Under the pieces are notes generated by a model. It was not told the origin of the DNA, did not search any database, and was given only the letters and a program-made list of their open reading frames with translations. The translations under genes were made by a program, and so were the position numbers. From Rosa chinensis (lineage: Eukaryota > Streptophyta > Magnoliopsida > Rosales > Rosaceae), in NCBI RefSeq assembly GCF_002994745.2, contig NC_037092.1, positions 84,798,824 to 84,862,823 of the forward strand: 64,000 nucleotides of DNA, read 5' to 3'. The first letter of the stretch is position 1, and each line of letters opens with the position of its first letter. Below are positions 34,453 to 43,477 of this stretch, piece by piece.

Positions 34453-36732
34453 TTAGTGCTTAGAACATATCCCAAGAGCATTTCTCAACATCTCAAACCT
34501 AGCAGTGTCAAGGGGCTTAGTAAACAAATCAGCAAGTTGATTGTCAGTGGGCACAAAGCTTAATTCAAGAATGTTTTGTTCAACCAAATCCCGAATAAAA
34601 TGATATCGAAGATCAATGTGCTTTGTTCGAGAGTGTTGAACAGGATTTTTGGTGATATTGATAGCACTGGTATTATCACAAAAGATAGACAACTTACCTT
34701 GATTGATGCCGTAATCATGGAGCATTTGCTTCATCCAAAGCATTTGGGTGCAGCAACTTCCAGCTGCAACATACTCAGCTTCTACAGTAGATAGAGAGAT
34801 GCAATTTTGCTTCTTGTTGTGCCAGGCAACCAGATTGTTTCCAATGAAGAAACATCCCCCTAAAGTACTTTTTCTGTCCTTTAAGTTTCCTCCCCAGTCA
34901 GCATCAGAATATCCTGCAATTTCCACATTAGTGTCAAAGGTATAGAAGATTTCACAGTTAACTATGCCAGCAATATATCGGATGATCCTTTTGACAGCTT
35001 CTAAGTGGGACTCCTTAGGATTAGCTTGAAAACGAGCACATACTCCCACACTGTAGGAAATATCAGGTCGACTTGCAGTAAGATATAACAAACTACCAAT
35101 CATGCTTCTATAGATTGTGGAGTCAACAGGTTTCCCATCCTGATCTTCATTCAACTTTGTAGTGGTACTCATGGGATTATTAACCACTTTCTTGGATTTA
35201 AGACCAAATTTCTTGATGAGATTTTCAGCATATTTGGTTTGAGAGAGAAAAATACCTGCATCAAGTTGCTTTACTTGCAGCCCAAGGAAAAAGGTTAGCT
35301 CACCACACATGCTCATTTCAAATTCATTTTCCATGACAGATTGAAATTCTTTTACAAGATATTTAGATGTGGAACCAAAGACAATGTCATCAACATATAC
35401 TTGAGCAATAATAATATCATTGTTTTTATGTTTGACGAATAAGGTCTTATCAATGGAACCCCTAGAATATCCTTTGTTCACAAGATAATTTGAAAGCCTT
35501 TCATACCAAGCACGAGGAGCCTGTTTCAGTCCATACAGAGCTTTCTCAGGCCTATACACATGATCTGAATGATGTGGATCTGTAAAACCTTGAGGTTGTT
35601 CCACATATACTTCCTCTTGTAAAATACCATTTAGAAACGCAGTTTTGACATCCATTTGAAACAGTTGAAACTTAAGATGACAGGCCACAGACAAGAGTAA
35701 TCTTATAGATTCTAGTCTTGCAACAGGAGCAAAAGTTTCATCAAAATCAAGGCCTTCGACCTGTGAATATCCCTGAGCCACAAGCCTAGCTTTATTTCTA
35801 ACCACATTACCCTTTTCATCACTTTTGTTTCTAAAGATCCACTTAGTTCCTATGATATTGCAATTTCTAGGTCGAGGTACCAAGTACCACACATTATTTC
35901 TAGCAAATTGATTTAGCTCTTCCTGCATAGCATTAATCCAGTGATCATCTAACAAGGCTTCCTTTACATTTTTTGGTTCAATCAAGGACACAAAACCAAA
36001 GTGGGATATGATATTCATACTGAGCAAATGTTCAGTAATAAAACACAATAAAGCATTTCCTTGACTCACCTTATCTTGACATACCTGTGTTGTAGCTTGC
36101 CTTCTGGTTGTCAGTCCATCGGTTATATTACTAATAATGTCATGACTAGAATGGTCTTTCTGAACTTGCTTGAAACCTCTTTGCATTTTTGGGGCTGGTT
36201 CAAAAATGTTATCAGTGAGTTCCTCTTCATCATTCTGAATTTCATGGCTTGATATTTGAGGAATTGATGAAGATGTAGATGATGTATCTACAAAAGATTC
36301 TTCCTGTTTCATACATTGATCATCAATAGAGACATTAATGGATTCCATAACAACTCGAGTTCGTTTGTTATATACCCTATAAGCTCTACTATTTAGGGAA
36401 TAACCCAGGAAGATGCCATCATCACTCCGAGCATCAAACTTACCAAGATGCTCTCTATCTCGTAGGATATAGCACGGACTTCCAAACACATGTAAGTATC
36501 CAACATTTGGCTTCTTACCTTTCCACAGCTCATAAGCCATTTGATCAGTACCTGGTCTGAAGAAGACTCTGTTGATTGTATAGCACGCAGTGCTGATAGC
36601 TTCAGCCCAAAAGTTTTTGCTTAAGCCTGCAGCATGTAACATAACTCGAGCCATGTCCAGCAATACCCTATTTTTCCTTTCTACAATGCCATTTTGTTGA
36701 GGAGTGATTGGAGCTGAGAACTCATGTGACAC
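34453..36732 (-). CDS. pol: Copia polyprotein, integrase end-RT-RNase H part
   Basis: 759 codons from the first ATG after the internal stop; the open frame itself begins 30 codons earlier. Features in order: end of the integrase catalytic core ([13 protein letters not shown]) and its C-terminal region; copia reverse transcriptase ([40 protein letters not shown] catalytic aspartates); RNase H ([38 protein letters not shown]); terminal LADLFTKPL motif. All motifs look intact. In the same frame as 36823-39657 and separated from it only by the TAA. Confidence 0.93.
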   Translation of the reverse strand: MSHEFSAPITPQQNGIVERKNRVLLDMARVMLHAAGLSKNFWAEAISTACYTINRVFFRPGTDQMAYELWKGKKPNVGYLHVFGSPCYILRDREHLGKFDARSDDGIFLGYSLNSRAYRVYNKRTRVVMESINVSIDDQCMKQEESFVDTSSTSSSIPQISSHEIQNDEEELTDNIFEPAPKMQRGFKQVQKDHSSHDIISNITDGLTTRRQATTQVCQDKVSQGNALLCFITEHLLSMNIISHFGFVSLIEPKNVKEALLDDHWINAMQEELNQFARNNVWYLVPRPRNCNIIGTKWIFRNKSDEKGNVVRNKARLVAQGYSQVEGLDFDETFAPVARLESIRLLLSVACHLKFQLFQMDVKTAFLNGILQEEVYVEQPQGFTDPHHSDHVYRPEKALYGLKQAPRAWYERLSNYLVNKGYSRGSIDKTLFVKHKNNDIIIAQVYVDDIVFGSTSKYLVKEFQSVMENEFEMSMCGELTFFLGLQVKQLDAGIFLSQTKYAENLIKKFGLKSKKVVNNPMSTTTKLNEDQDGKPVDSTIYRSMIGSLLYLTASRPDISYSVGVCARFQANPKESHLEAVKRIIRYIAGIVNCEIFYTFDTNVEIAGYSDADWGGNLKDRKSTLGGCFFIGNNLVAWHNKKQNCISLSTVEAEYVAAGSCCTQMLWMKQMLHDYGINQGKLSIFCDNTSAINITKNPVQHSRTKHIDLRYHFIRDLVEQNILELSFVPTDNQLADLFTKPLDTARFEMLRNALGICSKH

Positions 36733-36822
36733 ACCAAGCTCATGAAAATAGTTAGAGAAGGCAACATTTTTAAATTCAGTACCATTATCCGACCTTACTC
36801 TAACTATGTGAGTATTTGATGA

Positions 36823-39657
36823 TTAATTTTCAGTGATTAATTTTTGGCTCAAGTTTTTAAAAGATTCAAAAGTTTCAGTCTTATCTTTTAAGAAGTTGAC
36901 CCATGTATATCTTGAAAAGTCATCCACAATAACAAGCATATATTTCTTACCTCCAATGCTATCGGATTGAGCTGGTCCCATGAGATCCATGTGTAACAGT
37001 TCCAATACTTTTGAGGTTGTTGCAGAATTCACCACCTTGTGAGATGCCTTGGTTTGCTTTCCAATCTTGCAATCGCCACATATCTTGTCAGTTTTGCCTT
37101 TAAGATTGGGTAGACTTCTGACACATTGTTTGGAAGATAGCTTTAGCAAGTCTTGATAGTTTATATGTCCCATTCTTCTGTGCCAAAGTTCAAAGGTTTC
37201 TTCTGTGGATCTTGCAGACATGTAGGACTGCAAGCTAAGAGATTCATTAGCCTGAATATGGTAACAGTTATCAAAAGATCTCTTACCTCCCATAATACCT
37301 TCTCCTTTCTTATTTAAAACCAAACATCTCTGTTTGTTAAACCAAACATCTTCATAGTCATCAGCCAAATGGCTGACACTGATAAGATTTGCAGTTAACC
37401 CTTCGACAAATAATACATTTTTGAGATTAGGTATACCTGGAGTGTTAACCGTACCTCGAGCCAGTATATTTGCTTTCCGCCCATCTCCAAAAGTGACAGA
37501 TCCAGTTGTGTGTTCATCTTCAAAGGAAGTGAACCAGGTTTTGTCTCCAGTCATGTGTCTAGAGCAGCCACTGTCAACATACCAAAAGTCTCGTCGCTTT
37601 TCAGCTAGGGCAGTCAAAGCTACCAAACAAGTTGCCTCAATATGAGCTGAATTAGCACACGCAAAGAGACATGTATTATCAAATTCATTCGTGTTGGTCA
37701 GAAGATATTTACTTTCATTTTTCTTAGCCCAGACATCTTTTCTTCTTTCAGTTTGAAGATCTTTCTTAGAGAACAGTTCAGTTAGTTTGTTAATGAGTTC
37801 TTTTTGTTCTTCAAGCTCACACTTTAGAGATTCAACAGTACACTTTTCTTGAGAAAACAGTGAGTTTGAAAATCTTTCATTACATCTAGGTCTGATATGT
37901 CCTATCTTACCACAGTGATGACAAGTGGGAATAAAAGTTCTAGAGTTCGCGTACCTGTTTCGACCAGTGGTGGACTCTTGGTCAAGTATTACCTGATAAT
38001 TTGGTGGTGGTTGATCTTCCCTCCGTTTCTTCATAACTGTGACTTGATTATCCATGGAAGCTTCTTTCTTTTCTACAGATGATCTTGATGCTCTAACAAA
38101 CTTAGTGCTCTTGGAACTTTCTCCATTGTACCCTAATCCAGAAGTGTCATGAGGAGCTTTTCCAGATCCAAGCAACTTGGACATGGAACTGGAGCTAACA
38201 TCAAACTTGGTGAACTTTTCTTGAGTTGATCGTAACTCATCTTGCAAGGACTCAACTTTAGCCAATAATTCCAAGTTCAATACTTGTTGTCCTTTAACTT
38301 CCAGTTCTAGCATTTTGATTCTGTTGAGATACTCAGTCTTTTCGGTCTTCCAAGTTGAAGACTTCTGGTCATCTTGCAAATCTGCTAGTTCACCTACATG
38401 TTTGCTTCTTTCCAGTTCCCATGCAGATTGTGATGTTTCCAAAAGTTTCTCTAATTTTTCTTTTTCGGTTCTCAGGAATTCAACTTCTTTTTCCAAACTC
38501 AAGTTTCTGAGGAGAGTTGCCTTTGAAGCTTTGTAGAGTTGTCTGCAGCAGATATTTGTTTCATCATCAGAGAAGGCTTCATCACTGTCGGAGTCAGGTA
38601 GAAGTGATGATACAAACGCAACATTTTCCACTTCCTGAGACTCATCATCACTCCAGGTTGAGAGAAGTAATTTATTGTTGCTATTTCCATACTTCCTATT
38701 TCCACAGTTAGTAGAAATATGACCGTAGCCACCGCACTCATAACACTTAGTTTTGCCTGAATGAGTTCCCTTGAAGTTTGCTTTCCCATTCTTGCTATTG
38801 TAATCACTGCTGCTACTGCCATTGTAGGAGTTTTTCTTAGGTGTGTTGGGATTTCTGGATGAGTTCTTGTTTTTGAGGAATTTTTTAAATTCCTTTGTCA
38901 ATAGCGCAAGATCCAGTGTATCCTCTTCCTCTCTTTTGACTGCCTTGAAGGCCACACCTTTATTTTTCTTCTCAGGCTTCAATCTCATTTCATAAGTTTT
39001 AAGATTTCCGATGAGCTCATCGAGTGGATACTCATCAATATCAAATGAGTCCTCTATACTTGTGACTTTTGAATGAAATTTTTCTGGCAAAGCTCTAAGT
39101 ATCTTTTTGACAATCTTGTCTTCATCAAAGGGTGCCCCCAGACTACGACATTGACCAGAGATCTTAAGAATTCTACCATGAAAGTCATCTACTGTTTCAT
39201 CATCTCCCATGGTCATTGTCTCGAATTCAAAGATCAAGGCTTGTAATTTCTGTGCACGTACCTTTTTATTTCCCTCATATGTAGTCTGTAGAAGGTCCCA
39301 TGCATGCTTGGCAGTATCACAGTGACTGATTCTCAGTTTTTCTCGCTCAGATAGAGGTGTGAAGATGTTGTTCTTAGCTTTGAAGTCTGCTTGCAGATCA
39401 CGAACTTCTTCTTCAGTCCAGTCCTTCCTTGGTTTGGGAGTGACAATGGAAGAGCTTTCTCCTTTTGCTTTTATCACAGGAACAGTCCATCCATTTTCCA
39501 CAATATTCCACACATGTTCATCTTGAGCGTAGAGATATGATTTCATGTATATCTTCCACTGAGTATATTTTTCACATCCACCATCGAACCATGGAGGACT
39601 ATTGACAGATCCACCAGCAGCTCTATCACGTGAATGTTCCATCTTTCCCGGGATCAC
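36823..39657 (-). CDS. gag-pol: Copia polyprotein, Gag-protease-integrase part
   Basis: A 944-codon frame. The N-terminal UBN2-type Gag domain spans about 20-230, with a zinc knuckle CYECGGYGHISTNC at 305-318, a long coiled coil (about 380-500), and a second knuckle CHHCGKIGHIRPRC. The aspartic protease is around DSGCSRHMTG, followed by the GAG-pre-integrase zinc-binding segment (LWHRRMGHINYQDLL) and the first part of the integrase core (DLMGPAQSDSIGGKKYMLVI). The frame ends at a TAA (36825-36823) inside the integrase core. The same reading frame resumes without a shift and continues into the next entry, so this is one nonsense change in an otherwise open polyprotein. Confidence 0.93.
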   Translation of the reverse strand: MIPGKMEHSRDRAAGGSVNSPPWFDGGCEKYTQWKIYMKSYLYAQDEHVWNIVENGWTVPVIKAKGESSSIVTPKPRKDWTEEEVRDLQADFKAKNNIFTPLSEREKLRISHCDTAKHAWDLLQTTYEGNKKVRAQKLQALIFEFETMTMGDDETVDDFHGRILKISGQCRSLGAPFDEDKIVKKILRALPEKFHSKVTSIEDSFDIDEYPLDELIGNLKTYEMRLKPEKKNKGVAFKAVKREEEDTLDLALLTKEFKKFLKNKNSSRNPNTPKKNSYNGSSSSDYNSKNGKANFKGTHSGKTKCYECGGYGHISTNCGNRKYGNSNNKLLLSTWSDDESQEVENVAFVSSLLPDSDSDEAFSDDETNICCRQLYKASKATLLRNLSLEKEVEFLRTEKEKLEKLLETSQSAWELERSKHVGELADLQDDQKSSTWKTEKTEYLNRIKMLELEVKGQQVLNLELLAKVESLQDELRSTQEKFTKFDVSSSSMSKLLGSGKAPHDTSGLGYNGESSKSTKFVRASRSSVEKKEASMDNQVTVMKKRREDQPPPNYQVILDQESTTGRNRYANSRTFIPTCHHCGKIGHIRPRCNERFSNSLFSQEKCTVESLKCELEEQKELINKLTELFSKKDLQTERRKDVWAKKNESKYLLTNTNEFDNTCLFACANSAHIEATCLVALTALAEKRRDFWYVDSGCSRHMTGDKTWFTSFEDEHTTGSVTFGDGRKANILARGTVNTPGIPNLKNVLFVEGLTANLISVSHLADDYEDVWFNKQRCLVLNKKGEGIMGGKRSFDNCYHIQANESLSLQSYMSARSTEETFELWHRRMGHINYQDLLKLSSKQCVRSLPNLKGKTDKICGDCKIGKQTKASHKVVNSATTSKVLELLHMDLMGPAQSDSIGGKKYMLVIVDDFSRYTWVNFLKDKTETFESFKNLSQKLITEN

Positions 39658-39664
39658 TAGAAGA

Positions 39665-39689
39665 ATCTAGAACCCGCTCTGATGCCAAT
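39665..39689 (-). other. Copia primer-binding site
   Basis: Immediately inside the 5' LTR the minus strand reads ATTGGCATCAGAGCGGGTTC, a variant of the TGGTATCAGAGC site complementary to initiator tRNA-Met used by plant copia elements. Confidence 0.85.
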
Positions 39690-40552
39690 TGTTTTTACAA
39701 GATGGGACGATTATTATAGGGTTTGAAAGCTGACCCTATTCTAGTACACAAATGAAATAACGCAAACACAAAAATTGCTGACGCAGTGTAAACCTCTCCA
39801 CTGAGGAAACTTCACTGCGTGGGTTTTTACGTAGCCAACACGAAGAATCAATCCAATATGAAATAATCAAGTTTACAGTATACAAGTAATGTTTGTTCAC
39901 AACAAACACTTTCACTTAGCAACAGATGCTAACTTGTTTTACAACTGTTCTAACTTCTAATTTATTCAACATCAACTACTAGCCAATCTATATTCAATCA
40001 TCCTAGTACTCAATCTTCTCACTGATCTTGAGAATGAAGTATGCAAGTGATTGATTAAGCAATGGAATACATGAAACAAAAATACTGAGAGTTTTCCAAG
40101 ACCGATTTGAACAACAAAACCAGTAGTTCAAGTAAAAACCAATTTTATGCAAAAACAAAAACTCTCTCTGATAAATCAGTTTGAAAACCCTTTTATAGGA
40201 GCAAGACTCCCCCTCAAACAAATCGTATCTTAAAAACAGAATAAGATAAACATGGAAGGGTTTTAAAACTGATTTGAGCATGTAATCGGATATGCATATA
40301 AAAAGAGATTTTGAGATCAATTAAAATCAATGCATATCAATTTAGAATCATGTAAATATGATATGTATTAAAGAGACCTTTATCTCAAGATCAGTGAGAT
40401 AGCTTCCTTGAAATTCTCTTTGTGCGATCTTCCTTTATTTCCTTTGTTTCTGCGAGCAATTAGGAGAGATACGCTCCTAATTCTTTGCATGTCTGTTGTC
40501 CTTGAGATCTTGGGAAAGTCATGTGCTGAAGGGAGTAGTCCAAGTACTTACA
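39690..40552 (-). repeat. Copia 5' LTR
   Basis: 863 bp, partner of 31853-32715 with five differences seen (for example at about 39706, 39834 and 39990). The element promoter should lie here. Confidence 0.95.
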
Positions 40553-40674
40553 TAAGTAGACTAATTTTAGATCAAGCCAAGCTAGTCTACTTATGCAAGG
40601 GAGTCAGTCTACCTCTATATCAAATTTAGTCTACTTTATGTTTTGAGACATTAATATACCGTAGAATTTTCCAT

Positions 40675-40884
40675 CTTAGCATACCACATAGAAAGCAAGA
40701 AAAGATCCTTGTTTACAAGTTCCCAAAATCCAAAAGCAAAATCACCAGATGGAGAAATCAATGAGGAGTTACCTTCTGCAGAGAGAGAAGCACCCACTGC
40801 GACGTTACCATTTGTTCTGGATAACACAGAAATTGGTAGCAGAAATATGAGGAAAGCTGAAGCAGTGGTACAATGACATTGCAA
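40675..40884 (-). pseudogene. Lectin receptor kinase stub F (N terminus only)
   Basis: MQCHCTTASAFLIFLLPISV signal peptide followed by TNGNVAVGASLSAEGNSSLI, SPSGDFAFGFWELVNKDLFL and LSMWYAK, the start of the bulb-lectin domain. Homology stops after WYAK at about 40675, next to the foldback MITE carrying the copia element. The rest of the gene is absent on the left side of the insertion too, so it was lost before or together with these insertions. Confidence 0.8.
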
Positions 40885-42813
40885 ATTGCCAGCACCAACG
40901 TGGTTAAGCTGTTGACACTTGAAAAAGAAAAAAGGCTAATGCAAGTGCATATTTAGAAGAGGTGGAAAAGTGTGTGAGAATCACTGAAAGAGTAGAGAGC
41001 TTTTGGATGTGTAAATCTGTTGTGAGATACATCCCTATATATAGGGAAGGCCTCTTTGAAATAGTGTTGCATCTCTTTAAATTGTGGGATTCAGTATCTT
41101 GGCATATCGTATAGTCATTTAAGGATTCAATTTTAGTGTTTATCTAGGGTTATAATTCAATTGTAATATAAGGTTAACTCTTTTGGATGATTAGATTTCC
41201 ATGTTTAAATTTGGTACATATTATAACAGGTGATGGAAGTGAATGTAGGACTATTTGCATTTTGGGGCAATCACAGAGCACCTCAGAGGAGCTATCACAA
41301 AGTCTTAACTAATAGTTATAAAGTACCATGCCGTGAAACTGTATACATATATAGGATACAAATCACTCTCAACCTAGCCATGAACCAACTGTTTCCTACT
41401 AAATTATACACCATAATACCATAACAATGACTGAAAATTAATAAAACAAAACTTCATGGATTCAAGATTGAAACAAAATGGTAGGCAAAAACATAAGCAA
41501 TTAAAAAAAAAAAAAACCACAAGAAGCCAATTACATAAAGTAAACAGAGAAATATTCATCCATAATTCCATATTCATCTCAATTCAATAAAGTAAAGTTG
41601 GGCCAGAAGTTTCCAAAATCACCAAGGAACAATTTCTGTCCTTTTATTTAGAACAATATAATCTACCAGAAAATAAATAGCTTTTAAAAGCTTATAATCA
41701 AAGAATTCAAATTTCAATCTCGAGAGTCTAACTCTGGATATATAAGAAATGACACATTTGATATTCTGAAACTGGGGAAAGAAGCATGACCTGTGAAAAA
41801 ATGATGGTCTGTTTACAGGATGAAGCACCGTGTGTAGCCCAAAATGTTGTGGACCTTAAATGAGCTGTGCAGTTGAACTTTGGTGGAAGCAAGCTCAAGG
41901 CTTCTCACAGTTTCCGTTTATGCTTCTCCTCCTCATGAGAGGCTGTAACTCCATAAATGAAATTTCAACTTCTAATACGACTTGTTTCTAACCATTATCA
42001 TTCCAAACAAGATCATAATTACTTACAGCTCCTAAATGGTATCTGAAAAAGCATCGAACAAACTTACTGATACAACCTCTCCATAGCTGCTAACATTTAA
42101 CTTTAAAGTAATCACAGTAGAAAACAAAATTGACCATCTACTCTATAAACTATGGTAAAGTCCAAATGGTATTATAAACTATCATCTAGTCTATACTTGC
42201 ATGTATTCACATCAAGTATCAACATATTTTCTTTCGAAAAATGAATCAATAACTTTCAGCTTAGCCATGAACCTAGAGTTTTCCTATTTATTTTTACACC
42301 ATATATAATTCCATACCAATGACTAAATTTGATAAAAGAAAGAATCTTGGGTTCATGATTGGCTGAAAAATTTAACAAGTTGAACACAGGCAACACTTGC
42401 AATCAAAACAAGAAGCTAATGTATCCAATGTGATCTTATTCTACATATAATCAAAGTTACTTTCATAAAGAAAATAATATACATCCATGTCGTTCCTCTC
42501 TATTCAATGAAACTAAACTTTGGCTAGAATTTTCCAAATTCATCAAGCAAGATCATGTATTGTACCAATGCATGTGCATGACCTACTATGAGGTAATGGA
42601 CTGGCTATAGCCAACCAGATCCAAAGCTCCGAGAATTTCTCATTGGAGACTCACCGATTGTGGCGATCCTCAGAACAATTAAATTTGGACTTCACTCATG
42701 CAGGGCAGTCATATCTCTCTTAAATTTTTAATCTTTTTCAAAAAATGTGAAGTTATTTTTAATTATATGGCATAATGGTATTAAAAGGGAGGAAGCAAAG
42801 TTGTGAAGGAATT
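40885..42813. other. Intergenic with an old local duplication
   Basis: 40885-41040 is upstream DNA of stub F (CCAACGTGGTTAAG as in copies A and C). 41390-41640 and 42270-42560 are diverged copies of each other (ACACCATA...ATGACT...CATGGATTCA; TTCAATGAAACTAAA). A 45-bp part (ATTCATCCATAATTCCATAT) recurs at 48267-48312. No gene. Confidence 0.5.
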
Positions 42814-42895
42814 GTCGATATGTCCGAGTGGTTAAGGAAACGGACTTAAAATCAGTCGGGCTTTGCCTGCGCAGGTTTGAATCCTACTGTCAACG
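42814..42895 (+). tRNA. tRNA-Ser-like gene with UAA anticodon (probable pseudogene)
   Basis: 82-nt class II tRNA: box A GTCCGAGTGGTTAAGG, anticodon loop CTTAAAA (42845-42851; anticodon TAA at 42847-42849), long variable arm CGGGCTTTGCCTGC, box B GGTTTGAATCC, discriminator G, then TTTTT. The body is that of plant cytosolic tRNA-Ser(UGA), with TGA changed to TAA, which would read the Leu codon UUA. Mismatches in the acceptor stem (third pair C-A), the anticodon stem (G-A) and the T stem (C-A), plus TTCG to TTTG, point to decay. An automatic annotator may call it tRNA-Leu(TAA). Confidence 0.75.
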
Positions 42896-43477
42896 TTTTT
42901 CTTTCCCAAGACGTGACTCCTTCATTTCTTACATGTTCATTACCATCCTATGAACCCGGTGATCAAATGCCTAGGCCTCATTCCATAGTGACTAATGATA
43001 TTCTTTTACAAGGGAGCTAGGCGAGTTTTGACAGGGTGGAGCTGGAAATGGAAGAATGGATACTATTCATGTGGTTTGTATTAACCCTATTCAGGCTTGA
43101 GGATTGTTAGAGGATGAAGAACCTAGCTAGTTTATTAACCCTATTCAGGCTTGATGAGGATTGTTAGGATGAAGAACCTAGCAAGTTTAGCCCAATATGG
43201 CTTTCAAGGTTCATTGGGATAGTATGTGGTTCACTAATTTAGTCCAATGGTTCAATACTAAAACTTTCAACTGCCAATGAAACTTAAGTGTTCTGAAATG
43301 ACTTGATCATTCCCAACAAGATCATAACTTAAAACTTCTAAACTGCATCTGAATTCAGACTTATTACTAATACAACTGCATAGACAGTAACGAAAAGGAA
43401 AGCAACGAAGCCGGCCACAACCAACAATACAAAAAAGTAACTTCTTGAAGTGATCACAATGCTAAACAAAGTTGGTT
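42896..43477. repeat. 3' flank of copy D, duplicated downstream of copy E
   Basis: 42905-43110 matches 56155-56350 (ACGTGACTCCTTCATTTC, GGTGGAGCTGGAAATGGAAG), so the segmental duplication that made D and E extends beyond the genes. An internal duplication TTAACCCTATTCAGGCTTGA occurs at 43081 and 43135. Confidence 0.65.

Larger units (their letters stand above)
31853..40552 (-). mobile_element. Ty1-copia retrotransposon, Sirevirus-like, full length
   Basis: 8700 bp. LTRs of 863 bp each (31853-32715, 39690-40552), TG...CA ends, 5-bp target duplication TAAGT (31848-31852, 40553-40557). Transcribed on the minus strand: 5' LTR 40552-39690, primer site, gag-protease-integrase, reverse transcriptase-RNase H, a 1.7-kb downstream region, polypurine tract, 3' LTR. 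I found five single-base differences between the LTRs (about 0.6%), implying recent insertion. The long coiled-coil Gag with two zinc knuckles and repeated purine tracts near the 3' end fit the Sirevirus (SIRE/Maximus) lineage. One stop in the polyprotein suggests the copy is now non-autonomous. Confidence 0.95.
31805..40635. repeat. Foldback MITE split by the copia element
   Basis: 31805-31852 (ATAGACTGGTTTGATAGAAA, GGTAGACTGGCTTG) is the inverted counterpart of 40553-40635 (CAGTCTACCTCTATATCAAA, TTTAGTCTAC; ATCAAGCCAAGCTAGTCTAC). Removing the retrotransposon and one TAAGT reconnects a hairpin-like element of roughly 130 bp. Its outer limits and family are uncertain. Confidence 0.55.

Noticed and set aside
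42814..42895. Ordinary tRNA-Leu(UAA) gene
   Set aside because: The body matches tRNA-Ser and stems contain mismatches, so a simple Leu call would mislead.
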